DNA from: Streptomyces sp. NRRL S-31
GTDB taxonomy: Bacteria > Actinomycetota > Actinomycetes > Streptomycetales > Streptomycetaceae
Direction: 5' to 3'
Assembly: GCF_000718775.1 (NCBI RefSeq)
Contig: NZ_JOCB01000017.1
Coordinates: 27,642 to 91,641, forward strand
DNA length: 64,000 nucleotides
Shown: positions 7,899-16,462 of the stretch, in pieces
How the letters are laid out: each line of letters opens with the position of its first letter
How positions within the stretch are numbered: the stretch's first letter is position 1
Notes under the pieces: model-generated
Database searches by the model: none
Seen by the model: the letters and a program-made list of their open reading frames with translations, nothing else
Told to the model about the DNA's origin: nothing
Translations under genes and position numbers: made by a program

Positions 7899-10800
7899 AT
7901 GAACGAGTCCGTTGCCCCGGATGCTGCTGTTCGGTCCGAGGGCGAGACGGCGTCTGGACCCGTTGCCGCTCCCCAGGATGCGACCGACGGAGGCGCCACC
8001 GCAGCAGCCGGTGAAAATGGGCGGGGGTCCAGCACCTACGCGACGGGCGGCGGCGGCGTCTCGTTCGCGCATCGCGTCGCGGCTGTCTATCTCGCCGGCA
8101 TGCTGACCGGCGCACGACGGGCGGAGGCATCTGAGCTGCCGGTCCGGACGGTGTCGTTCCAAACCGGCCCGGCGCATCCGGTGGATGACCTTCTCGTCGA
8201 GTGTGGCGACGAGTCAGGCGAGGTCAGCCTTGCCGTGGCATGCCGCGCAACGCCGGACTTCGTCCCGAGCCATGACGAGACGGTGAAGCTCGTCGGGTCG
8301 TTGCTCTCCGAAGTCGAGAAGTTCGACACGGACACGCACCAGGTCGCCGTCGCGACCGCCGGCCGGGCCAATCAGTGGGACAACCTCGCAAAGCTCTGCG
8401 ACATCGCGCGGGCCCATGCCGACCCGGAGTCGTTCCAAGCGTCCATGGACGTCGATCGCCGATGGTCGAAGCCGGTGCGTGAGCGGCAGAAGCATTTCCT
8501 GAAGGTGGTCGAGAAGGCCGTCGAAGACGGCACATCACCGAAAGAGGTCCTACGGCTGGCGTGGCGGCTGCTTGGCCGTCTGCACATCCTCGGTTTCGCG
8601 GTACAGAGCCCGGACGAAGGTGACCGCGCGGCGGTCGCAGCGTCGTTGGGCAGCGTGGCCTCAGCTGTCACCGACGGAGTGGCGGTCCGCAACCTGCTCG
8701 AGGTCGAGGCGACCCGCTATGACGCGACGGGCGCCGTGGTGGACCTCAAGGTGCTGCGCCGTGACATTCACATGGTCTTGGACTCGGCCGCGACTCGAAG
8801 CCGGCAGGCGTGGTCGGTGCTCGCCGAACAACGCAAGCTGGCTGTTGCCCGTGTGCGGACCACCATCGGTGATGAGTCGTCCGGCGGGCCGGTCGAGATC
8901 TCGTTCACCGACCGCCGCGAGCAACTCGCCGGGGTCCTGAGCGAGGCAGGCACTCGTGTCTCGGCTCTGCTGGTATCCGGTGAGTCGGGCATCGGCAAGA
9001 GCGCGCTGACGCTGTCGGCTGTCGCGGAGTTGGAAGCCACGGACCCCACCGGGTTCCAGGGCGTGGTGGTGAACTTCCGCGGCCTGCCGCAGTCGAGCTT
9101 GGAACTGCGGACTGCGCTCGGGATGTCACTGGAGGATGTACTCGCGGAGATGTCGGCACCGTCTCGAGTCCTGGTCATCGACGCGGCCGACGCTGCTCTG
9201 GAGCGGTCTGCCGGCCTGTTGACCGACCTGGTGCTGGCAGCGGCCGCGGCGGGTGTCGGACTCGTTGTGGTGACCTCTGACGTGGCACGGGCTTTCGTTC
9301 GGGAACAGGTGGAGCTGGGGTTCGCGAAGTACATTTCGTCCTTCGAGATGCGGCCCTTGGGCGATGAGGACATCTCCGTCGTCTCGGACCGCTTTCCGCT
9401 TCTGCGCACGGTCCTGCGAGATCTGCCCGCGAACTCGCTGCTGAGAAGGCCCGTCGTACTGGACCTTTTGGCTCGGACCGGGGCAGAGCCGGAAAGCTCA
9501 CTGGGTGAGTGGGAATGCCTTGATCTGGTGTGGAGCCGGATTGTTCGCGGTGACGGGCGGCCCGGTGTCGGATCGGCGGAGGCACGCGAACAGACATTGC
9601 TCGCAGTAGCCGCAGAGACCATGAAGCTGCCGGAGGGCCGTCGACCCGGCGCGGGCGTCGATGCCGCGGCGGTCGACGCGCTGCGTCGGGACCATCTGCT
9701 CGCACCACCGAGCCGGTATCGGCGTCATCCGGAATTCGCACATGACGAAGTCCGGCGGTACGCAACCGCCATCCTTCTCATCCGCGGTCAGAGCCCCACC
9801 GAGTTGCTGCGGTCAGCGGGAGCGCCTCGGTGGGCGCTGTCGGCCGCCATTCTCGCGTGCGAGGGACTGCTGAAGGCACCGGACGCTCGGCCCGTCCGGA
9901 GGTTCATCGAGCTGACCTCGCAGTTCGAGGTGTTCGCGGCAGCACGCGGACCCCGCTGGGCTGATGTTCCGGTGGAGGCGGTACTGGAGACACCGTTCGG
10001 GTACAAGTGCCTGAAGTCAGCGTGTACGGACCAGTCGGTCGGCCTGGTGCTCGGCGACGTAGTTCGAGTTGTTCGGCAGCGGCACAAGGTCAACGGGTTG
10101 GTCGACCATCTGGTCACGAGCCCCGTTGTGCAGCTCCTCCTCGATGACAAAGAGCCGTGGGGCGTGTCGAAGGAGTCGTTCGGACTGCTCGCGGACTGGC
10201 TGCAAGCACTGTCCCTGGCGGACGTTCCGGCCGGCAACGAACTACGCATCAGGCTCCGGGACCGTCTCCTTTCCTACTGGAACTCATACCCGCGACGCGG
10301 ATCCGGCGGGGAGACACCGCCTGTGTGGATGCCGCAGCGTCGGCGACGCCGACGCGAGCTGGATCACCACCTGACGAAGGAAGAGTTCGTCGAAACGTTG
10401 GCCCTGCTCGGTCCGGACATCGATGATGCCGTCGAAGCGTGCCTTCGGGCTGTCGCGGACGACGCGCCGGCATATTTGGCTCCGGCCGCGGACTCGCCAC
10501 TGAGCGCCCGAGCCCTGGCCCAGAAGAACCCGGAACTACTGGCGACGTTGATGACGGCCTACTACGTCGACGACGAGCCGAGCCGGTACCGAGCCGAAGG
10601 TGTCCGGGGACATCAGGGCCGGTGGACAGGTTTCGGACCACCGTTCTTCCAGTACTATTTCGGTGGATTCTGGCAGCTGTTCCGGACAGCGCCGTTGCCG
10701 ACATCGGTGCGGGTGCTGAACGACATCCTGAACAGCGGTGCGCGGGCGCGCGTAGCGACACTGTCGCGGCTTGGTTCGCCTGACGCGTTCGCCGGGACCG

Positions 10801-13004
10801 TCCACGCCCGGAACGAGAGCGTCGATGGCGCTCCACAGAGCGAAGAAGGTGAAGACCGCGGCGCGGTCCTGAACCTTGACGGCACCCCCCGCCTGTACGT
10901 CGGCGACAGTCATGTGTGGAGCTGGTACCGGGGCACGTCAGTCGGCCCGTACTCGGCCATGAGCGCACTCCAGGCGATGGAGCGCCTTGCCGACGCGTGG
11001 TTGAGCCACGGTGTGCCACCGAGGGTGCTCGTCGAGGCTCTCTTGAACGGCTGCGAGAACCTGGCGATGCCGGGAATGCTGTTCGGCCTGCTGGTGCGCC
11101 ACATTGAGGAAGTCGGCAACGAGCTCGACCCCTTCCTCGCCGAACCTGTCGTATGGGAGTTGGAGTTCCGACGCAGGACGGGCGAGTACGTAGGGCTGCG
11201 CGCAGCGACCGAAGGGCTCACACACCTGGAGCGTCGCCAGTGGACGCCGCGCGAGGTGGCCATGTGGCTGATGATGCACGGAGGGAAGGAGCGTGCCCAG
11301 GCGCTGAAGAAGGTCGCCGACAAGCTTGTCGAGAACGGCGAACGGCTGAGCGTCAGCCACGAGAGTACGAGGAACTGGGCCGCCAGCCTTGACCCGGAGC
11401 AATATCGAGTCAGGCGGCTTGGGGACGAGGTTTACATCGAGGTCGAACCACCGTTTGAGTTGCAAGCCGCGCAAGAAGCGCGTGCGGCTCACCAGGAGGT
11501 CGTGCAGACCAGCCTGCGCCTCCAGAATCGGTACTGGGCGTCGGCCAAGCATGACACCGAGTACAGGCCACCCTCGTCGGAGGAGATCGCTGCCGACCTG
11601 GCGGCAGGACGTGCCCTGGTCGAAGCCGATGAGGACCTGATGCCGAACCGGCCTGTAGACGTTGTTGCCCACGTCGTCCGAGCGGCCGTCGAACGAGCCT
11701 GCGCCGGTGATGTGGAGGCCCTGGGCTGCGAAGCGCGGTTCGCGACTGAGCTCGTCCTCGGCATCGCATCGTCGTTCCAGGACGCCGAGGATCGCAGTCA
11801 CGAGGACCAGTACTTCGACCTCGGTGCCGATCGAGCCGTGGCTCAAGCCCTCCCAGCGTTCCTCACACCCGCACTGGCCGCACCGCTGGAGGGGGCCGGT
11901 GGCTCGACCGACGATGTCGCGCAGGCTGGTCTTTCGATGGCGGCCAAGGCGTCCTGGGAGACTCGGCTGTACCTGGCGCGTGGAAGCGATGTCGTCTGGA
12001 GGTCTCCATGCCGCTTCGATCCTTGCATCCACCTGACCGCGTTGAACTGGTTGCTTGAGACCGCCCGTGGCGCAGAGATCGGTCCGTGGGATCGGGCAGG
12101 ACAGCGACGGCTGCGTGTCCGGATTGGCGGCGACGTCACCGAACGGCTTCAGGAACTGCCTGGTGACTCCGTTGACATCGCGGTTCTGGACGCGGCCATT
12201 CGCGGACTCGGGGTGGCGGCCTCGACGGACCACTGTCGCACTGACGACGCAGCCGCGCTCCTCGCCGCGTTTCTCGACGTCGAGCGACGCGCCATGGTTG
12301 CCCAGCAGAAGGCGGGTTGGACCGCGGACGACCGAGGGATGCACACCCTCGTTGCCGCACGGGCGCTGCTCGAAGGCTTCGCGAAGAACGGTGACGCCGG
12401 ACCAGTGCTCGAGCACCTCGACGTCTTGCGCGTGGAAGCAGGACTGATGGCGAATTTCCTCCACGGCCTTGCCGCAGTAGGCGCAGAGAACGAACGCCTG
12501 GCTGAAGCTGCCCGAGGTGTCTGGCCGTTGTTGCTGCGCCATGCCATTGGCTACCTGAGTGACGGCTCGTCGAGCCCCTACCGTGACCGTCATTGGGGCG
12601 ACTGGGCTGCCGCTTCCTTGCTGCCGGACCCTCTTCCATGGACGCAGGACCTGTACAACGAGATCGTCGGTGTACCCGTCGACTGGGTCCGCGCCGAGGA
12701 CCTCGTCGAGTTGATCGACGACTGGCTGCCGACCGCTCGTGGGACGGCCAAGTCGGTCGACGCGCTCATCGGGATCCTGCGGAAGCTCCCGGAGGAACTC
12801 CAGGCTACCCGTGGCGTGTACTGGGTTTCCGACCTCTGCGTTCAAGACGGACGTGTCACGGTCAAGCAGTCGTGGCTCTCGGACAGCTGGCTCAAGGAGA
12901 TTCGCGGGACGGCCGAGGAAATCGGTGAATTGGACGAGTGGCAGATGCTTGTCGACTCCCTGGTCGTCGCCGGGAATGAGGGGCTGGCGCCGCACAGCAG
13001 GTGA
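7899..13004 (+). CDS. 1701-aa STAND-like NTPase with N-terminal nuclease-like domain; candidate defence protein
   Basis: Residues 1-50 are low complexity. Residues about 52-220 read like the DUF4297/Cap4-type restriction-endonuclease fold: GVSFAHRVAAVYLA, then VDD at 95-97 and SLAVACRA at 110-117, where the canonical acid-x-Lys is replaced. A P-loop GESGIGKS occupies 361-368 and a Walker B VLVIDAAD ends at Asp431, followed by VVVTS and LRRPVVLDLLAR, the order seen in STAND ATPases. The remaining 1100 residues, mostly helical with many aromatic patches, have no motif I recognise and may be a sensor or repeat scaffold. The gene is visibly less GC-rich than its flanks and is a single cistron between a strong terminator and a decayed gene, as expected for a horizontally acquired island. 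An anti-phage role is inferred, not shown. The start is set by GAGGA before ATG. Confidence 0.75.
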   Translation: MNESVAPDAAVRSEGETASGPVAAPQDATDGGATAAAGENGRGSSTYATGGGGVSFAHRVAAVYLAGMLTGARRAEASELPVRTVSFQTGPAHPVDDLLVECGDESGEVSLAVACRATPDFVPSHDETVKLVGSLLSEVEKFDTDTHQVAVATAGRANQWDNLAKLCDIARAHADPESFQASMDVDRRWSKPVRERQKHFLKVVEKAVEDGTSPKEVLRLAWRLLGRLHILGFAVQSPDEGDRAAVAASLGSVASAVTDGVAVRNLLEVEATRYDATGAVVDLKVLRRDIHMVLDSAATRSRQAWSVLAEQRKLAVARVRTTIGDESSGGPVEISFTDRREQLAGVLSEAGTRVSALLVSGESGIGKSALTLSAVAELEATDPTGFQGVVVNFRGLPQSSLELRTALGMSLEDVLAEMSAPSRVLVIDAADAALERSAGLLTDLVLAAAAAGVGLVVVTSDVARAFVREQVELGFAKYISSFEMRPLGDEDISVVSDRFPLLRTVLRDLPANSLLRRPVVLDLLARTGAEPESSLGEWECLDLVWSRIVRGDGRPGVGSAEAREQTLLAVAAETMKLPEGRRPGAGVDAAAVDALRRDHLLAPPSRYRRHPEFAHDEVRRYATAILLIRGQSPTELLRSAGAPRWALSAAILACEGLLKAPDARPVRRFIELTSQFEVFAAARGPRWADVPVEAVLETPFGYKCLKSACTDQSVGLVLGDVVRVVRQRHKVNGLVDHLVTSPVVQLLLDDKEPWGVSKESFGLLADWLQALSLADVPAGNELRIRLRDRLLSYWNSYPRRGSGGETPPVWMPQRRRRRRELDHHLTKEEFVETLALLGPDIDDAVEACLRAVADDAPAYLAPAADSPLSARALAQKNPELLATLMTAYYVDDEPSRYRAEGVRGHQGRWTGFGPPFFQYYFGGFWQLFRTAPLPTSVRVLNDILNSGARARVATLSRLGSPDAFAGTVHARNESVDGAPQSEEGEDRGAVLNLDGTPRLYVGDSHVWSWYRGTSVGPYSAMSALQAMERLADAWLSHGVPPRVLVEALLNGCENLAMPGMLFGLLVRHIEEVGNELDPFLAEPVVWELEFRRRTGEYVGLRAATEGLTHLERRQWTPREVAMWLMMHGGKERAQALKKVADKLVENGERLSVSHESTRNWAASLDPEQYRVRRLGDEVYIEVEPPFELQAAQEARAAHQEVVQTSLRLQNRYWASAKHDTEYRPPSSEEIAADLAAGRALVEADEDLMPNRPVDVVAHVVRAAVERACAGDVEALGCEARFATELVLGIASSFQDAEDRSHEDQYFDLGADRAVAQALPAFLTPALAAPLEGAGGSTDDVAQAGLSMAAKASWETRLYLARGSDVVWRSPCRFDPCIHLTALNWLLETARGAEIGPWDRAGQRRLRVRIGGDVTERLQELPGDSVDIAVLDAAIRGLGVAASTDHCRTDDAAALLAAFLDVERRAMVAQQKAGWTADDRGMHTLVAARALLEGFAKNGDAGPVLEHLDVLRVEAGLMANFLHGLAAVGAENERLAEAARGVWPLLLRHAIGYLSDGSSSPYRDRHWGDWAAASLLPDPLPWTQDLYNEIVGVPVDWVRAEDLVELIDDWLPTARGTAKSVDALIGILRKLPEELQATRGVYWVSDLCVQDGRVTVKQSWLSDSWLKEIRGTAEEIGELDEWQMLVDSLVVAGNEGLAPHSR

Positions 13005-13018
13005 TTCCCCAGGGACCG

Positions 13019-13135
13019 GTCAGACCTCTCGTGAGACGCGATGTGGGCGGCCTTGGGAGACTCGGGCTTCACGGTGAGGCCCGTCTCCTCGTAGAGCTCG
13101 CGGACTGCGGTTTCCGTTGTGCCGGGGTCTCGGTG
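13019..13135 (-). pseudogene. Nudix hydrolase remnant
   Basis: The complement strand reads DPGTTETAVRELYEETGL followed by TVKPESPKAAHIASHERSD. This contains the core REL-x-EETG of the Nudix box and the normal sequence after it. No start codon, N-terminal strand region or second half of the domain is present. The reading frame runs into the 3' end of the NTPase gene on the opposite strand, where similarity is lost. Two residues are missing between the glycine and the REL compared with the canonical box. It looks like the leftover of a gene truncated when the NTPase island arrived or was rearranged. Confidence 0.55.
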
Positions 13136-13295
13136 CCGCCGGGTGCCCGGCGCGTGTTCCGGCCCGGCGGCGGGTCAACTGTCCCGGTAGGGACTCGGAA
13201 TTGTCCGTGATCCGTAACAGGCGGATCCCGCGCGTGCCCGCCGCCGTCCTGCCAGGTGCAACGGAGTACACCGACACACCAGGGGCGGGACGGAC

Positions 13296-14069
13296 ATGGC
13301 GCGGCATGGCGGGCGAGGATGGTACGGCCGGATGGTCGCGGCGGCGGTGGGGGTCACCGCGGTGGCGGCGGCCACCTCGGTGTGGACCGCGCAGGCCGGC
13401 CAGAGCGGCGGCGGACCGGCCGCGCCGGGCGGCTCCGCCCGGCCCGGCGCGTCACAGGCGGCGCCCGTGTCCGAGACCATCGTGCACGCCTCCGACCGGG
13501 GCGCGCACGCGGTCAACATCACCATCGACGACGGCCCGGACCCGGTGTGGACGCCGCAGGTGCTCCGACTCCTGCGGGACAACGGCGTGAAGGCGACGTT
13601 CTGCATGGTCGGCCCGCAGGCGCAGGCGCACCCGGATCTGGTCAGGCAGGTGGTGGCCGCCGGGCACCGGCTGTGCGACCACACGGTGACGCACGACACC
13701 ACCATGGACAAGAAGTCCGAGGCCTACCAGTCGCAGCAGATCCTCGACGCGGAACGGCAGATCACCAAGGCGTCCGGGGGCGTGCGGCCGCTGTACTACC
13801 GGGCACCGGGCGGTGCGTTCACGCCGTACAGCCGGAAGCTGGCGGCCTCGCACGGGATGCGGCCGCTGGGCTGGAACGTCGATTCGAAAGACTTCGAGCG
13901 GCCGGGCAGCGACGCCATCATCGCCACCGTGAAGAGCCAGTTGGCCAACGGTCCCACCCTCCTCTTCCACGACGCGGGCGGCGACCGCTCCCAGACGGTG
14001 GAAGCGCTGCGCACCCTGCTGCCCTGGCTGAAGCAGCAGGGGTACTCCTTCGGCTTCCCGGTACGCTGA
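13296..14069 (+). CDS. Secreted polysaccharide deacetylase (NodB domain)
   Basis: The 257-residue protein has an N-terminal hydrophobic signal or anchor (MVAAAVGVTAVAAATSVW), a Gly/Pro/Ala-rich linker, and a NodB domain from about residue 70. The catalytic motifs are intact: TIDDGPD with the base and metal Asp, HTVTHDTTM with the HxxxH-type metal ligands, RAPGG, and the C-terminal LLFHDAGGDRS with the catalytic His. Such enzymes remove acetyl groups from chitin, peptidoglycan or xylan. The family is metal dependent. The ATG follows a GGGACGGAC stretch. It converges on the acetyltransferase gene with five bases between stops. The exact polymer is not determinable here. Confidence 0.9.
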   Translation: MARHGGRGWYGRMVAAAVGVTAVAAATSVWTAQAGQSGGGPAAPGGSARPGASQAAPVSETIVHASDRGAHAVNITIDDGPDPVWTPQVLRLLRDNGVKATFCMVGPQAQAHPDLVRQVVAAGHRLCDHTVTHDTTMDKKSEAYQSQQILDAERQITKASGGVRPLYYRAPGGAFTPYSRKLAASHGMRPLGWNVDSKDFERPGSDAIIATVKSQLANGPTLLFHDAGGDRSQTVEALRTLLPWLKQQGYSFGFPVR

Positions 14070-14073
14070 GGGG

Positions 14074-14955
14074 TCAGGCGGTTCGCGGTGCCGCGTGCCC
14101 GAGGTCGTACGCGGTGAACTCGGTGACCGGGAGGAACCCGATGCGCCGGTAGAGGGCGTTACTGGTGGGGTTGGTGACGTCCGCGAACAGCACGACGTCC
14201 ATGGCGCCCGCGGCCAGCGCGGCCCGGCACACCTCGACGGTCACGGCGCCCGCGTAGCCGCGTCCGCGCAGGTGGGGCGGGGTGTAGACGGGGGCCACCC
14301 GAACCTGTCCGGCGACCATCGGGGTGACGCCCGCCATGGCGGCCGGGGTGCCGTCCGGGGTTTCCCAGAAGGTGAAGTCCCGCGTGGCGAACGGGGTTTC
14401 GGGCCATGAGCGGGCGTCAGCGGGGAAGGTCTCCCCGACGGCCGCGGCGAACTCCCTGCACCAGAGCATCAGTTGCCCGTGGTCCCGCGCGTCCGCCGTA
14501 CGGCCCCGGCCCGCCGGCGGCGGGTCCGGCGGGACGGGCGTGCCGAGGCGGTACAGGCGCGTCCGCTCCCCGCGGGGCGACGGCGTCGCGCCCGTGTGCC
14601 GCCGCCAGGCGTCCGCGAACGCCGTGGCGGTGCCGTGCTCGGCCCGGACGCCGGGGACGGTGTGCCCGAGGGCGGCGAGACGGGCGGCGAGGGCGTCCGC
14701 CTCCTCGGGGGTGAGGGGCGTGAGGTTCAGCGGGCCGGGCGGTCTGCGGCACAGGACGGCACGGACCTCGCCCGACCGCTCCAGATGACCGAGGAGGGGA
14801 GCCCCGGCGCCGTGCGCGCCGGGGCCGCGGGTGCGCAGTGCCTCGGTCGCCGTCAGCACCGTGGTGTGCGGGACCGGGCGCGAGCGCAGGAAGTCCCCGG
14901 CACGGGCGAGGAATCGGTCGAGGTCTTCGGTGAGATGCCAGCCGTCCGAGCGCAT
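14074..14955 (-). CDS. GNAT-family N-acetyltransferase
   Basis: The 293-residue product has the GNAT fold in its C-terminal third: VAPVYTPPHLRGRGYAGAV is the acetyl-CoA pyrophosphate loop (motif A, R-x-x-G-x-G/A), and ADVTNPTSNALYRRIGF is the motif B region ending the domain. The N-terminal 150 residues form a partly degenerate first GNAT-like domain, common in FR47-like members. The ATG at 14953-14955 is preferred over an upstream in-frame start because AGAGG precedes it. The acceptor substrate is unknown; no antibiotic-resistance family signature is evident. Confidence 0.83.
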   Translation of the reverse strand: MRSDGWHLTEDLDRFLARAGDFLRSRPVPHTTVLTATEALRTRGPGAHGAGAPLLGHLERSGEVRAVLCRRPPGPLNLTPLTPEEADALAARLAALGHTVPGVRAEHGTATAFADAWRRHTGATPSPRGERTRLYRLGTPVPPDPPPAGRGRTADARDHGQLMLWCREFAAAVGETFPADARSWPETPFATRDFTFWETPDGTPAAMAGVTPMVAGQVRVAPVYTPPHLRGRGYAGAVTVEVCRAALAAGAMDVVLFADVTNPTSNALYRRIGFLPVTEFTAYDLGHAAPRTA

Positions 14956-15052
14956 ACCGCATCCTCTCCCGCCCGGCCCGGGCACGGCATCCGCTTTTGA
15001 TCACCCCTTTGTACCGCTCCCGCGTTGCACCGCGTGCGTCCGCCGGTCACAG

Positions 15053-15068
15053 AGTGGTTGAGACCTCT
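15053..15068 (+). promoter_or_regulatory. DasR-type (dre-like) operator upstream of sugar transporter
   Basis: The 16 bases AGTGGTTGAGACCTCT match the dre consensus A(G/C)TGGTCTAGACCA(G/C)T at 13 positions, and the outer halves AGTGGT and ACCTCT are near-perfect inverted repeats. It lies about 95 bases before the solute-binding-protein start, a normal operator distance. DasR is the GlcNAc-responsive GntR regulator of chitin and aminosugar uptake in Streptomyces. Confidence 0.55.
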
Positions 15069-15094
15069 TGTGGGCGTGTTCACACAGCCTCTAG

Positions 15095-15155
15095 CCTCCG
15101 AGGCGTTGTGCACAGCGAAACCATCATTGCGCACCTTGCAACGCCTCGTCGGAGG
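15095..15155 (+). promoter_or_regulatory. Inverted repeat that can sequester the ribosome site of the transporter operon
   Basis: CCTCCG-AGGCGTTG (15095-15108) is complementary to 15139-15155 with a single three-base bulge, giving 14 pairs around a 30-base loop. The right arm ends in CGGAGG, part of the Shine-Dalgarno sequence of the ATG at 15164. If the mRNA starts upstream of 15095, the stem would hide the ribosome site. Confidence 0.6.
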
Positions 15156-15163
15156 AGCACTGC

Positions 15164-16462
15164 ATGAAGCTGTCCGTCCGTTTTGTTGGGTTCACCGCGC
15201 TCGCCGTCGCCCTGGCCGGCGCCTGCGCGCCCCAGACCTCCGGCACGTCCTCCTCCGGCAAGGACGACAAGACCGGCACCCTGCGGGTCTGGCTCTTCCA
15301 GGAGGTGGACAACCAGCCCAAGCAGCGGGTCGTCGACACGGTCGTCAGCGCCTTCGAGAAGGCGCACCAGGGCACCGACGTCAGCGTCGAGTACATCCCG
15401 GTGGAGACCCGCGCCCAGCGCATCAAGGCCGCCTTCAACGACCCGAAGTCCGCGCCCGACGTCATCGAGTACGGCAACACGGACACCGCCGGCTACGTGA
15501 AGGACGGCGGACTCGCCGACGTCACCCGGGACTTCGCCACCTGGAGCGAGGCGAAGGACACCGACCCGACCGCCCGGCAGTCGGTCACCGTGGACGGCAA
15601 GGTCTACGGTGCGCCGTACTTCGTCGGCATCCGCGCGCTGTACTACCGCACCGACGTCTTCCGTGAACTCGGCCTCGCCGTACCGAAGTCGCAGGCCGAG
15701 CTGGTCTCCACCGCCAAGCGCGTCCACGCGGCCAGGCCCGACCTGTACGGCCTCGCCGTCGGGGGCGCCTACACCTACGGGGCGATGCCCTTCCTGTGGG
15801 CCAACGGCGGCGACCTGGCCACCGGCAAGGGCGGTTCGTACGCCTCCGCCGTCGACGGCCCCGCCGCCCGCAAGGGCATCAGCGCGTACACCTCCCTCTT
15901 CGGCGACGACAACTGTCCGGCCGCCAAGTGCGCGGGCATGAACGGCAACGACACGGTGACCGCCTTCGCGGCCGGCAAGGCGGCCATGGCCATCGGCGGC
16001 AACTTCAGCCGCGCCGCGGTGGACACGGGGAAGGCCAAGGGCAAGTACGCGGTGGTCCCGCTGCCGGGGGTCGAGGCCGGATCGATCGCGCCGGCCTTCG
16101 CGGGCGGCAACAACATCGGCGTCCTGAAGAGCACCTCGCACCGCACGCTCGCCGTCGACCTGATGAAGCGGCTCGCCTCCAAGGAGACGCAGGGACGGCT
16201 CTTCGAGGCCATGGGCTTCCTGCCGACCTTCACGGACGTACGGGACCGGGCCGCCGCCGAGGAGCCGTTCGCGAAGCCGTTCGTCGACACGCTCGCCGCC
16301 GGAACGAGGTTCGTACCGGTCTCGCCCGCCTGGTCCCAGATCGACTCCTCGCTGGTGCTGCCGACCATGTTCCAGCAGATCGCCAGCGGCAAGAAGGACG
16401 TGGCGGGCGCCTCCGCGGAAGCGGCAAAGAAGATGAACGACGCGTTCGGGTCCGCGGGGTGA
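15164..16462 (+). CDS. Sugar ABC transporter solute-binding lipoprotein
   Basis: The 432-residue protein has a lipoprotein signal with lipobox LAGAC, so it is anchored outside the membrane by a diacylglyceryl-cysteine at about residue 21. The mature protein shows the type-1 solute-binding fold for oligosaccharides: TGTLRVWLFQ at the start, PDVIEYGNTDTAGYV, YGAPYFVGIRALYYRTD and AFAAGKAAMAIGGNF. It is followed, with a four-base overlap, by two membrane permeases. The dre-like site upstream suggests a chito- or aminosugar substrate, but binding residues cannot be matched to a named protein by eye. GGAGGAG precedes the ATG and lies in a possible hairpin. Confidence 0.9.
   Translation: MKLSVRFVGFTALAVALAGACAPQTSGTSSSGKDDKTGTLRVWLFQEVDNQPKQRVVDTVVSAFEKAHQGTDVSVEYIPVETRAQRIKAAFNDPKSAPDVIEYGNTDTAGYVKDGGLADVTRDFATWSEAKDTDPTARQSVTVDGKVYGAPYFVGIRALYYRTDVFRELGLAVPKSQAELVSTAKRVHAARPDLYGLAVGGAYTYGAMPFLWANGGDLATGKGGSYASAVDGPAARKGISAYTSLFGDDNCPAAKCAGMNGNDTVTAFAAGKAAMAIGGNFSRAAVDTGKAKGKYAVVPLPGVEAGSIAPAFAGGNNIGVLKSTSHRTLAVDLMKRLASKETQGRLFEAMGFLPTFTDVRDRAAAEEPFAKPFVDTLAAGTRFVPVSPAWSQIDSSLVLPTMFQQIASGKKDVAGASAEAAKKMNDAFGSAG

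Noticed and set aside
7614..8177. Minus-strand ORF of 187 codons
   Set aside because: It overlaps the start of the large NTPase gene and encodes a peptide without any recognisable domain or ribosome site.
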